Part shown: one piece after another, positions 9,382-17,486 of the stretch | Numbering within the stretch: the stretch's first letter is position 1 | Layout of the letters: the number at the start of each line of letters is the position of its first letter | Source: Leucobacter sp042726155 | Lineage (GTDB): Bacteria; Actinomycetota; Actinomycetes; Actinomycetales; Microbacteriaceae | Assembly (NCBI RefSeq): GCF_042726155.1 | Contig: NZ_JBHXHV010000001.1 | Location: 434,001-498,000 of the forward strand | Direction: 5' to 3' | DNA: 64,000 nucleotides | Translations under genes and position numbers: made by a program | The notes under the pieces: generated by a model | Database searches by the model: none | Seen by the model: the letters and a program-made list of their open reading frames with translations, nothing else | Told to the model about the DNA's origin: nothing

Positions 9382-10383
9382 TCACGTAGAGGCGCGCACC
9401 ACCAGTTCGGGTGCGAGCACGATGTGGTTCGCCTCTGGCATCGGTCCCGATCGATCGATGAGGCTGATCATCATCTCGACAGCGGTGCGCCCAAGCAGTT
9501 CGCGCGGTTGCGACACCGTGGTGAGCGGGACCGCGCCGATCGACGCCCACTCGATGTCGTCGTAGCCCACGACGGCAATGTCCTCTGGTACGCGCACGCC
9601 GGCGCCGACCAGCGTTTGAATGAGCCCGAGTGCGAGCATGTCGTTGGCGCAGAGCACTGCGCTGGGGCGTTTATCGTGTGGCCGCGTGGCGAGCGCCGCG
9701 CCCAGTCGCCGTCCCTCGTCGATTGTCCACGACGCAGTATTGACGACCTCGAGCGTGATGTCTCCCGCGGACTGCAGCACCACCTCGCGAGCACCCTCGT
9801 ATCGCAGCCGCACCTTCGGCGAGCGGTGCGGATGGCCGAGGAACGCGATGCGACGGTGCCCGCGCGAGACGAGGTGTCGCGCGCCGAGGCGCCCGCCTTC
9901 TTTATCGTCGATCATCACGGACCAGACGTCGCGGTCATCTCCGACCCGGTCAACGAAGACCATTGGCACGCCCCGGTCCTTCAGCATGTTCAGTCGCGAA
10001 CTCTGCTCGTCGACCGGCGAGATGATGATGCCCTGTACTCGCTGCTGCACGAGGAGATCGAGGTTCTGGGATTCGAGTTGCGGATCGTAGGAGCTGTTGC
10101 AGAGCACGACGCCGAAGTCACGCTCGCGGCAGACGGCCTCCGCACCGAGCGCGACGTCAACGAAAAAGGGGTTGCCCAACTCGGCGACAGTGATTCCAAT
10201 GGTGCGCGTGCGCCCCGGGCGAAACTGGCGGGAGCGTTGATCAGGGACGAATTCGAGCTCGGAGATCGCCTGCAGCACCCGCTCGCGAGTGTCGACGCTC
10301 ACGTACGAGGGGCGGTTGAGCACATTGCTCACGGTGCCTGCTGAAACCCCGGCGAGGCGGGCGACGTCACGAATGGTCGCCAT
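9382..10383 (-). CDS. LacI-family repressor of the second sugar module
   Basis: A 333-residue LacI/GalR regulator. The N-terminal helix-turn-helix reads TIRDVARLAGVSAGTVSNVL and is followed by a hinge and a periplasmic-binding-type effector domain (VLCANDMLALGLIQ, IAVVGYDDIEWAS near the end). It is convergent with the importer operon. A near-perfect GGTTCATTGAAC palindrome lies 30 bp upstream of its start and matches the two palindromes before the cupin gene, so it most likely represses both itself and that operon. It is a paralogue of the LacI protein at 17487 but appears to use a different operator. Confidence 0.88.
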   Translation of the reverse strand: MATIRDVARLAGVSAGTVSNVLNRPSYVSVDTRERVLQAISELEFVPDQRSRQFRPGRTRTIGITVAELGNPFFVDVALGAEAVCRERDFGVVLCNSSYDPQLESQNLDLLVQQRVQGIIISPVDEQSSRLNMLKDRGVPMVFVDRVGDDRDVWSVMIDDKEGGRLGARHLVSRGHRRIAFLGHPHRSPKVRLRYEGAREVVLQSAGDITLEVVNTASWTIDEGRRLGAALATRPHDKRPSAVLCANDMLALGLIQTLVGAGVRVPEDIAVVGYDDIEWASIGAVPLTTVSQPRELLGRTAVEMMISLIDRSGPMPEANHIVLAPELVVRAST

Positions 10384-10412
10384 GACCTAGGCCTCAGTGG
10401 TTACGCGGTGAT

Positions 10413-10425
10413 GGTTCATTGAACA
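10413..10425. promoter_or_regulatory. LacI operator candidate (autoregulatory)
   Basis: GGTTCATTGAACA is a 13-mer palindrome except for its last base. It matches the operator pair at 2381-2412 and lies 30 bp upstream of the LacI start codon. Confidence 0.55.
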
Positions 10426-10439
10426 ATGGTACCGCGCCC

Positions 10440-10681
10440 CACGTGCGCCGACACGCTGACCCCCACCCACCCCACCCAAACCACCTCACCTCACCCCTCC
10501 CCACCCACCTCACCCATCCCAAACCCGAAGCGGGGTAACTTTTGGCGCGTGTCGGGGGTGCGACACCCACCACAAGTTGCCCCGATCGCGATGTGGGCGG
10601 GAGGGGCGGGGGAGATGGGGAGGGGGGACGGAGGAAGGGGGTGGGGGAGAGAGGTAGGGGGAGGGGGGCGCAGCAGCGCCC
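10440..10681. repeat. Low-complexity intergenic tract with palindromic repeat family A, copy 2
   Basis: The core is an imperfect 24-bp inverted repeat (10531-10554 with 10561-10584, 20 of 24 positions pairing, 6-nt loop). To its left, 10440-10525 is a CACC/CACCTC-rich pyrimidine tract; to its right, 10597-10675 is a G/A-rich purine tract, so the whole block is a rough mirror around the hairpin. It lies just downstream of the rhamnose isomerase stop (that gene is on the minus strand). No gene is supported here. Confidence 0.75.
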
Positions 10682-11851
10682 CTACGCGCCCCAGCTCGCC
10701 TGGGCGCCGCCGACGCGGGCCGCGTTGATCGTCGCCTGGTAGTCGGACTTCGCGTAGGCGGCCATCGGATCGGCCGGCAGGCCGCGCGACTCGCGCCACT
10801 CAGCGAGCGCCGGGCGCACGTCGGTGTAGAACGCGTCCATCATGATGCCGTTCGCGCCGAGCACGTCGCCCGAACGCTGAGCCTCGCCGAGCGCGTCACG
10901 ATCGAGCAGCAGCGCGCGCGCCGTCATCTCTTGCACGTTGAGCACGGAGCGAATCTGGCCGGGGATCTTCTCTTCGACGTTGTGGCACTGGTCGAGCATG
11001 AAGCTGACGTCGGGGTTGTTGAGCCCGCCGCCGCGCACGACCTCCACGAGAATGCGGAACAGCTGGAATGGGTCGGCCGCGCCCACGATCAGATCGTCGT
11101 CGGCGTAGAAGCGGCTGTTGAAGTCGAACGAACCGAGCTTCCCGAGGCGCAACAGCTGCATCACGATGAACTCGATGTTCGTGCCGGGTGCGTGGTGCCC
11201 CGTGTCGAGGCAGACCATTGCGCGCTCGCCGAGCGACGCGACCTGCGCGTACGAGGTGCCCCAGTCGGGCACGTCGGTGTGGTAGAACGACGGTTCGAAG
11301 AACTTGTACTCGAGCACGAGCCGCTGGTCGCCCGAGAGACGCGCGTAGATCTCTTGGAGGGACTCCTGCAGGCGATCCTGACGGCCCCGCATGTCGGCCT
11401 GACCCGGGTAGTTCGATCCCTCGGCGAGCCAGATCTTGAGGTCACGCGACGCGGTCTGATCCATCACGTCGATGCACTTCAGGTGGTGGTCGATGGCCTT
11501 GCGCCGAATCGCGGCGTCCTCGTGGGTGAGCGCGCCGAACTTGTAGTCGTCGTCCTGGAACGTGTTCGAGTTCACGGTGCCGAGCTCGACGCCCAGGTCT
11601 TCGGCGTGGCGGCGCAGCACCGAGAAGTCGTCGACGAGATCCCACGGGATGTGCAGCGCGACGCGCGGCGCGAGGCCGGTGAGGCGGTTCACTTCGGCGG
11701 CGTCCGCGATCTTCTCGAACGGATCGCGCGGGGTGCCGGGGGTGCCGAACACCTTGAAGCGGGTTCCCGAGTTGCCGTACGCCCACGACGGGACCTCAAC
11801 GGCCTGCTGCTCGAGGGTGCTGAGGATTTCGGGTGTCAGCTGCGTGCTCAT
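10682..11851 (-). CDS. rhaI: L-rhamnose isomerase
   Basis: A 389-residue TIM-barrel isomerase of the RhaI type found in Gram-positives and rhizobia; it converts L-rhamnose to L-rhamnulose. Supporting segments include VALHIPWDLVDDF, LGTVNSNTFQDD, LEYKFFEPSFYHTDVPDWGTS, CLDTGHHAPGTNIE and FDFNSRFYADDDL, which hold the expected metal-binding Glu, His and Asp residues. The start is the internal ATG at 11851 (MSTQLTPEIL); a longer frame to 12010 would overlap rhaM. It is the last gene of the rhamnose transport and catabolism operon. Confidence 0.92.
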   Translation of the reverse strand: MSTQLTPEILSTLEQQAVEVPSWAYGNSGTRFKVFGTPGTPRDPFEKIADAAEVNRLTGLAPRVALHIPWDLVDDFSVLRRHAEDLGVELGTVNSNTFQDDDYKFGALTHEDAAIRRKAIDHHLKCIDVMDQTASRDLKIWLAEGSNYPGQADMRGRQDRLQESLQEIYARLSGDQRLVLEYKFFEPSFYHTDVPDWGTSYAQVASLGERAMVCLDTGHHAPGTNIEFIVMQLLRLGKLGSFDFNSRFYADDDLIVGAADPFQLFRILVEVVRGGGLNNPDVSFMLDQCHNVEEKIPGQIRSVLNVQEMTARALLLDRDALGEAQRSGDVLGANGIMMDAFYTDVRPALAEWRESRGLPADPMAAYAKSDYQATINAARVGGAQASWGA

Positions 11852-11877
11852 GATCTGCGCTTTCTGTCTGTGCGGCG

Positions 11878-12231
11878 CTATGCGCGGTTCGTGCCCGCGT
11901 GGTGGCGCGCGAGCTGGTGCTCGAGGTTGAATACCTCGGAAAGTCGGGGGGCCTCCTGGTCGGGGCGGCCCGTAGAGGCGACAAAAAAGTCGGCCATCTT
12001 CGCTTCCCACGCTGCGGTGCGCGGGTCGGCGGCGAGTGCCCGTTGGGCCGCCTCGTCGTCGTCGGTCTCGTAGTAGCCGATGAGCAGGCCGTCAGGCCTC
12101 AAAAAGAGTGAGTAATTGTGCCGACCGGCGTCCGCGATCGCCTCGAGCATCTCGGGCCAGACGGCCGCGTGGTGCTCGGCGTACTCGACCAGCCGATCGG
12201 GCTTGACCTGCATCTGAAAGCAGACTCGCAT
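11878..12231 (-). CDS. rhaM: L-rhamnose mutarotase
   Basis: A 117-residue protein of the RhaM family (dimeric alpha/beta barrel). Seen are MRVCFQMQVKPDRLVEY at the start, HHAAVWPEMLEAI with the catalytic-type histidine, NYSLFL and the LIGYYETDD strand. The enzyme interconverts alpha- and beta-L-rhamnopyranose and so supplies the anomer that the isomerase uses. It is 26 bp upstream of rhaI and downstream of the binding-protein gene, from which it is separated by a strong hairpin. Confidence 0.93.
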   Translation of the reverse strand: MRVCFQMQVKPDRLVEYAEHHAAVWPEMLEAIADAGRHNYSLFLRPDGLLIGYYETDDDEAAQRALAADPRTAAWEAKMADFFVASTGRPDQEAPRLSEVFNLEHQLARHHAGTNRA

Positions 12232-12330
12232 GGGATTCTCCGGCGTGTAAGTGGGCTGTGCTGGGCTGGGCGGCGACGTGACCTGGGAAGTGCAGCGGCG
12301 CGGGATCGATGGGGTGCGGTGCCCCGAAGG

Positions 12331-12374
12331 GCGGCGCGGGATCCTGATCCTGCCCGAGCAGGATCCCGCGCCGC
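12331..12374 (-). terminator. Strong intra-operon hairpin after rhaS
   Basis: GCGGCGCGGGATCCTG (12331-12346) pairs perfectly over 16 bp with 12359-12374 around a 12-nt loop. It lies directly after the rhaS stop on the minus strand and 100 nt before rhaM. Such a stem can protect the rhaS message end or partly stop transcription, so binding protein would exceed the enzymes. Confidence 0.75.
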
Positions 12375-12399
12375 AGCGATCTGCTGCCGCGCCTGCGAC

Positions 12400-13443
12400 T
12401 TAGAAGTCGAAGTCGCCGATGTTGTCCGCGTTGAAGCGGAACGGATCGCCCAGCAGCACGACGCCGTCAGCGCCGACAGTGAACTCGCCGAGGTCGCCGG
12501 CTTCGAAGGTGTCACCCTCCTTGCCCTCGATCTCGCCCGAGGCGAGTGCGTTGGCGGCGTAGGCGGTCAGGTAGCCGAGGTCCTCGGGGTTCCAGAGTGC
12601 GAACTCGGTGACGGTGCCGTCTTCGACGTACTCCCGCATCTGATTCGGCGTGCCGAGGCCGGTCAGTGCGACCTTGCCCTTCGCGTCAGAGGTTGAGAGG
12701 TAGCGCGCGGCGGCTGCGATACCGACGGTGGTCGGCGAGACGATGCCCTTGAGCTCCGGGTAGGTCTGCAGCAGCGCGGCGGTCTTGTCGAACGACGCCT
12801 GATCGTCGTCGTCGCCGTAGACGACCTCGACGAGCTCGACATCGGGGTGGTTCGCCTTCAGCTCATCCTTCATCAGGTCGATCCAGGCGTTCTGGTTGGT
12901 CGCGTTGGCCGCGGCCGAGAGTACGGCGATCTGGCCCTTGTCGTCGATCTGCTCGGTGATCATGTCGACCTGCACCTTGGCGATGCCGGTGGCGTCGGCC
13001 TGGTTCACGAACAGGTCGCGGCAGTCGGCGCTGGTGTCAGAGTCGAAGGTGACGACCTTCACGTCGTTGTCGCGAGCCTCGTTGATTGCGTCGCAGATCG
13101 CCTTCGGATCGTTAGCCGAGATGGCGAGTGCGTTGACGCCCTGCTGCGTCGCGGTGTTGATGAAGCTCACCTGCGCGTCGGGGGTTGCCTCGGTCGGGCC
13201 GACCTCGTTGAACGTGCCACCGAAGGCCTCGACCGCAGCCTTGCCGCCCTTGCTCGAGGTATCGAAGTAGGGGTTGCCCAGGTTTTTCGGCAGGAAGGTG
13301 ACGCTCGCGCCCGAGCCGCCCGAGCCTGAGTCGCCACCGTCGCCACCATCGCCGCCCGAGGAGCAGCTCGAGAGCAGCAGTGCCGCGCTTGCGGCGAGGG
13401 CGAGCACGGCGCCCGCCTTCCTCTTATTGTGTGTGAACCACAT
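12400..13443 (-). CDS. rhaS: Rhamnose ABC transporter substrate-binding lipoprotein
   Basis: A 347-residue binding protein with a lipobox LLLSSCSSGG after a signal peptide, then a Gly/Ser/Asp-rich linker and a Peripla_BP_4 domain (VTFLPKNLGNPYFDTSS at its start, LTGLGTPNQMREYVEDG near its end). This matches rhamnose-binding RhaS proteins of the CUT2 class. The neighbouring rhamnose isomerase, mutarotase and two-domain ATPase support the ligand. The order is ATPase, two permeases, binding protein, then enzymes. Confidence 0.9.
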   Translation of the reverse strand: MWFTHNKRKAGAVLALAASAALLLSSCSSGGDGGDGGDSGSGGSGASVTFLPKNLGNPYFDTSSKGGKAAVEAFGGTFNEVGPTEATPDAQVSFINTATQQGVNALAISANDPKAICDAINEARDNDVKVVTFDSDTSADCRDLFVNQADATGIAKVQVDMITEQIDDKGQIAVLSAAANATNQNAWIDLMKDELKANHPDVELVEVVYGDDDDQASFDKTAALLQTYPELKGIVSPTTVGIAAAARYLSTSDAKGKVALTGLGTPNQMREYVEDGTVTEFALWNPEDLGYLTAYAANALASGEIEGKEGDTFEAGDLGEFTVGADGVVLLGDPFRFNADNIGDFDF

Positions 13444-13548
13444 TGTTCGTGTTTCCTTTCGTAGCCCCGCGCCGCGGGTACTGGTATGGGTGGTCGGTGA
13501 AAAGTGGTGGGGAGTCGCCGGGTGGTGTGCCGCCAGGAGTTTGGCGAT

Positions 13549-14619
13549 TTAGACCGTGGTGGCGGCCCTGGCTCCGGCGATCTGCAGTTTTTTGCCCGTT
13601 CGTCGCCGGTTCTTGATGGCGGCAATGACGCTCGTCGAGATCACGGCGCCGATCAGCAGTACGCCGGTGATGATGTTGATGACGTCTGAGGTGACGTTCG
13701 CGAGTCGCAGTGCGCTCCCCAGCACGCCGATCAGCAGTACGCCCGCAATCACACCGTGCAGGGCGCCGCGGCCGCCGAAGATCGAGACCCCGCCGAGCAG
13801 CACGGCCGCGATGACCTGCATCTCCATGCCGGTCGCGTTGTCGCCGCGAGCGCTGCCGTAGCGCAGCGTGTAGTAGATGCCGGCGAGCGCCGAGACCACT
13901 CCGCTGAGCATGAACAGCAGCATCTTCGTGCGCGCCACATCGACGCCAGAGAAGCGGGCGGCCTCGGGCGAGAGCCCGATCGAGAAGATGCCGCGGCCGA
14001 GCTTTGTAAAGTGCAGCAGGATCGCGAAGGCGACCGCGAGCACGACGAACAGGATCATCACGACCGGAATGCCGCTCGAGCCGAGCTTCTCCTTGGCGAG
14101 GTCTGTCCAGAACTCGGGGAAGTCGGTGACCGCCGTCGTGCCGAGCATGCCGACCGCGATGCCGCGATAGAGCGCGAGCGTGCCGATGGTCACGGCGAGC
14201 GAGGGGAGCCCGACCGCCGTAATGAGGAAGCCGTTAATGGCACCCGCGATCACTCCCGCGACGAGGGCGAGCACGATGGTGAGCCCGAACGGCACACCTG
14301 CCTGCGTGAGTACGCCGGTGAGTACGCTCGACAGCCCGACGACGCTCGCGACCGAGAGGTCGATCTCTCCGGTCACGATGATCGCGGTCATCGGCAACGC
14401 AATGATCAGGATCGGGAACATGTCGAGCAGCAGGTAGGTCATCGTGATCTTGCTGCCGAAGTTTGGCACCGCGACGCTCGCGACGAGCACGACGATCACG
14501 AAGAGTGCAATGATCGCGGTCTCGCGGGAGAGCAGCAGGCGCTGCCAGAGCGGCCGATCGTAGTCTGCGATGTGCCGCAGCGTGGTCGTCGACGTGCTGA
14601 CGGTGGTCGTGGCGGTCAT
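13549..14619 (-). CDS. rhaQ: Rhamnose ABC transporter permease
   Basis: A 356-residue CUT2 permease with many hydrophobic helices. The conserved TGEIDLSVASVVGLSSVL and VLLGGVSIFGGRGALHG segments are present, and the C-terminus is basic (KNRRRTGKK) and cytoplasmic. Its ATG overlaps the stop of the other permease (ATGA). It pairs with RhaP in the membrane; the rhamnose assignment comes from the operon. Confidence 0.88.
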   Translation of the reverse strand: MTATTTVSTSTTTLRHIADYDRPLWQRLLLSRETAIIALFVIVVLVASVAVPNFGSKITMTYLLLDMFPILIIALPMTAIIVTGEIDLSVASVVGLSSVLTGVLTQAGVPFGLTIVLALVAGVIAGAINGFLITAVGLPSLAVTIGTLALYRGIAVGMLGTTAVTDFPEFWTDLAKEKLGSSGIPVVMILFVVLAVAFAILLHFTKLGRGIFSIGLSPEAARFSGVDVARTKMLLFMLSGVVSALAGIYYTLRYGSARGDNATGMEMQVIAAVLLGGVSIFGGRGALHGVIAGVLLIGVLGSALRLANVTSDVINIITGVLLIGAVISTSVIAAIKNRRRTGKKLQIAGARAATTV

Positions 14620-15647
14620 CGCTGCGTCTCCCGTTCTTCAATGAGTTTTCGGTGTTGTCGAAGGGACAGCACGCGGTCGAGCACGATGGCTCCGATGATG
14701 AGCACGCCGACGACGGCGCGCTGCCAGAAGTCGGGCACGCCGAGCACGGGGAGTGCGCGGTTGATGGTCATGAGCAGCACGGCGCCGATCGCCGCGCCCC
14801 ACACCGATCCGACCCCGCCGAAGATGGCGACGCCACCAATGACCGCTGCGCCGATGGCGTCGAGCTCCCAGCCGGAGCCTGCCTGCGAGTTGATCGTGCC
14901 GTACCGGGCCGCGTAGAGCACACCGGCGAAGCCTGAAAGCGCACCCGAGAGCACGAACGCGGTGAGCACGCGGCGCGTCACGGGCAGGCCGTAAAGCTTC
15001 GCGGCGTCGGGATCAGACCCGATCGCGTAGCTCTCGCGGCCGCCGCGCGTGTTCTTCATCCACCAGGCGACGGCGATCAACACGATGACGGCGATGATCG
15101 TCAGCACCGGAATGGTGAGTACCTGCGCGGTGCCGAGCGAGAGAAAGCCCTTCGGCATATCCGAGGCGTTAATGCGATCCGAACCCGTCCACAGCACATT
15201 GATGCCGCGGAACGCGTACATCGTGCCCAGCGTGATCACGAGCGCCGGCACCTTCGCGAAGGCGACGAGCGCGCCGTTGATCAGGCCGAGCAGCCCGCCG
15301 AACACGATGGCAATGAGCACCACCACGATCGCGGGAAGCCCGGGCATATCGATGAACAGGCGGCCGGTGAGATACGCACTCAGGCCCAGGATCGAGCCGA
15401 CCGACAGGTCGACGTTGCGCGTGATCAGCACCACGGACTGGCCGACCGCGACGAGCAGCAGCAGCGACGGCGTCAGCCAGAGGTCACGGTAGCCGTCGGC
15501 CGAGAACAGGAAGTTCGGATTCTTGATGGTCGCGGCGGCGACGACCAGCAGCACGGCGAGCAGAATGCTGGCCTCGCGTGCGCGCGTCAGCCGCCCGACG
15601 ATCGAGCCGAAGCCCACGCGGGGAGCGGTCAGGGTGGTGGCGCTCAT
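14616..15647 (-). CDS. rhaP: Rhamnose ABC transporter permease
   Basis: A 343-residue CUT2 permease. VVLITRNVDLSVGSILGLSAYL and AAVIGGVAIFGGVGSVWGA are the family blocks, and about nine to ten membrane helices are expected. The gene overlaps the ATPase stop and the next permease start by four bases each, so the three are translated in a coupled way. Confidence 0.88.
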   Translation of the reverse strand: MSATTLTAPRVGFGSIVGRLTRAREASILLAVLLVVAAATIKNPNFLFSADGYRDLWLTPSLLLLVAVGQSVVLITRNVDLSVGSILGLSAYLTGRLFIDMPGLPAIVVVLIAIVFGGLLGLINGALVAFAKVPALVITLGTMYAFRGINVLWTGSDRINASDMPKGFLSLGTAQVLTIPVLTIIAVIVLIAVAWWMKNTRGGRESYAIGSDPDAAKLYGLPVTRRVLTAFVLSGALSGFAGVLYAARYGTINSQAGSGWELDAIGAAVIGGVAIFGGVGSVWGAAIGAVLLMTINRALPVLGVPDFWQRAVVGVLIIGAIVLDRVLSLRQHRKLIEERETQR

Positions 15648-17263
15648 GCGACGTGCTCCGTCTCGGGGTTGGTGGCGGGGTTAGTAGTGGGGTTGGCTGC
15701 CGGGGTGGTGGTGCTGGCGGTGTCCGAGGCGTTCTCAGTCCCGTCGGCGCCCGAGCTGTGGGTGGCGGCGCGCATGACGTTCTCTTGGGTCGCGAGTTCG
15801 CGATCGATGGTCGCGGTGATGCGCCCCTCGTGCATCACGACGACCCGGTCGGCCATGCCGAGCACCTCGGGCAGCTCGCTCGATATCATGAGTACGCCCA
15901 TGCCCTGGCTGGCGAGCGTCGAGAGCAGCCGGTGCACTTCGGACTTCGTGCCGACATCGATGCCGCGCGTCGGCTCATCGATGATCAGCACGCGCGGATC
16001 CGTCGCCAGCCATTTGCCGAGCACGACCTTCTGCTGGTTGCCGCCCGAGAGCGTCCCGGCGATGGTGCTGAGTGCGTTCGTCTTCACCTCAAGCTTCTCT
16101 GACCAGGGGCGGGCCGCGCGGTTCTCGGCGCCCGTGGTGATGAGGTCGAATTTCGCGAGCGAGTCGAGAATCACCGACGTGGTGTTGCGGCCGACGCTCG
16201 ACTCGAGCACGAGGCCCTGCTTGCGGCGATCTTCGGGGACGAGCGCAAGCCCGGCGCGCATCGCGGCCGTCGGCTTGTTCTTGGAGACCTGCTTGCCAGC
16301 CACGGAGACCGTGCCGCTGCGGTAGTTGTCGACGCCGAACACGGCGCGGGCCACCTCGCTGCGACCGGCGCCGACGAGGCCAGCGAGGCCGACGATCTCG
16401 CCCGCGTGCACGGTGAAACTGATGTCGTTGAAGATGCCCGGGCTCGTGAGACCATCGACGACGAGCAGGGGTTCACCCACCTCGGTTTCAAGCTTCGGGA
16501 AGAGGTCGGTGATCTCGCGGCCGACCATCTCAGAGACGACGCTGTCGGGGTCGGTTTCGCTGATCGCACGGGTCGACACGTAGCTGCCGTCACGCATCAC
16601 CGTGATCGTGTCGCAGAGCGCGAAGACCTCGTCGAAGCGGTGCGAGATGAAGACGAGCGCACGATTTTCGTCGCGGAGTGCGCGGGCAACCTGGAACAGT
16701 CGGTCGACCTCGACACCCGAGAGGGCCGCGGTGGGTTCGTCCATGACGAGCACGCGTGCGTCGAGCGAGATGGCCTTAGCGATCTCGATCATCTGCTGGT
16801 CGGCGATGGAGAGGCCGTCGGCGGTGCGATCCGGGTCCATTGCGACGCCGAGGCGGGCGAACAGCGACTCGACCTCGGTGCGCATCGCGCCCCGGTCGAT
16901 GCGGCCGAAGCGGCCGCGGGGCTGGCGGCCCATGAAGATGTTCTCGGTGACCGAGAGATCGGGGAAGAGCGTCGGCTCCTGGTAGATGACCGCGATACCG
17001 GCGGCCTTCGACTCAGCGGTGGTCGAGAAGTCGACCGTCTCGCCGTCGTACCTAAAATCGCCGGAATCGCGTCGGTAGAGACCGGCGATGATCTTCACGA
17101 GCGTCGACTTGCCGGCGCCGTTCTCGCCGACGAGCGCGTGGATGGAACCCGGAAACAGTGCGAGGGTGCTGTCGCGCAGCGCGATCACCTGGCCGAAGGA
17201 CTTGGCGACGCCGCGCAGTTCGAGCAACGGCTCGCCGGCGGGTGGTTTCTTCATTGAACTCAC
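15644..17263 (-). CDS. rhaT: Rhamnose ABC transporter ATP-binding protein
   Basis: A 539-residue two-domain ATPase. The first half has GENGAGKST near residues 45-53 and LVMDEPTAALS; the second half has the degenerate loop GLVGAGRSE, LSGGNQQK and VLIIDEPTRGIDVG. The C-terminal tail from about residue 505 is a low-complexity Thr/Ala/Asn/Pro stretch (NPTTNPATNPE) that the other sugar ATPase in this window lacks. It heads the operon. A TGAANCGTTTCA operator lies 50 bp upstream of its start. Confidence 0.92.
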   Translation of the reverse strand: MSSMKKPPAGEPLLELRGVAKSFGQVIALRDSTLALFPGSIHALVGENGAGKSTLVKIIAGLYRRDSGDFRYDGETVDFSTTAESKAAGIAVIYQEPTLFPDLSVTENIFMGRQPRGRFGRIDRGAMRTEVESLFARLGVAMDPDRTADGLSIADQQMIEIAKAISLDARVLVMDEPTAALSGVEVDRLFQVARALRDENRALVFISHRFDEVFALCDTITVMRDGSYVSTRAISETDPDSVVSEMVGREITDLFPKLETEVGEPLLVVDGLTSPGIFNDISFTVHAGEIVGLAGLVGAGRSEVARAVFGVDNYRSGTVSVAGKQVSKNKPTAAMRAGLALVPEDRRKQGLVLESSVGRNTTSVILDSLAKFDLITTGAENRAARPWSEKLEVKTNALSTIAGTLSGGNQQKVVLGKWLATDPRVLIIDEPTRGIDVGTKSEVHRLLSTLASQGMGVLMISSELPEVLGMADRVVVMHEGRITATIDRELATQENVMRAATHSSGADGTENASDTASTTTPAANPTTNPATNPETEHVA

Positions 17264-17312
17264 GAATTTCCTGCCATTGGAAGGGCATATCAGGTTGGTG
17301 CGGTCACGATGT

Positions 17313-17328
17313 AATGAATCGTTTCAAT
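17313..17328. promoter_or_regulatory. LacI-type operator before rhaT
   Basis: AATGAATCGTTTCAAT contains the palindrome TGAANCGTTTCA and lies 50 bp upstream of the rhaT start. A second copy is at 17401. It is probably the binding site of the divergent LacI protein. Confidence 0.65.
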
Positions 17329-17400
17329 CGCAATTAGGGTGAGCTTATGGGGGAGAGCTTTCATGTGTCAAGTCGATCACGCGCCGGTTTCCAAGTCGTT

Positions 17401-17416
17401 ATTGAAGCGTTTCAAT
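17401..17416. promoter_or_regulatory. LacI-type operator before the rhamnose regulator
   Basis: ATTGAAGCGTTTCAAT is a 16-bp palindrome with outer arms ATTGAA/TTCAAT, 70 bp upstream of the LacI start and 88 bp from the sister site. Two sites in one divergent region allow looping and autoregulation. Confidence 0.65.
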
Positions 17417-17486
17417 TCGCGGTACCATCGGTAGACTCTTCACCCGGGGGAGCGCGATGAGGCATTCACACTGAAAGGACGACGCT

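Noticed and set aside
10440..10681. Possible small gene in the CACC/GGTGGG tracts
   Set aside because: Open frames on both strands are low-complexity and span the hairpin; none has a ribosome site.
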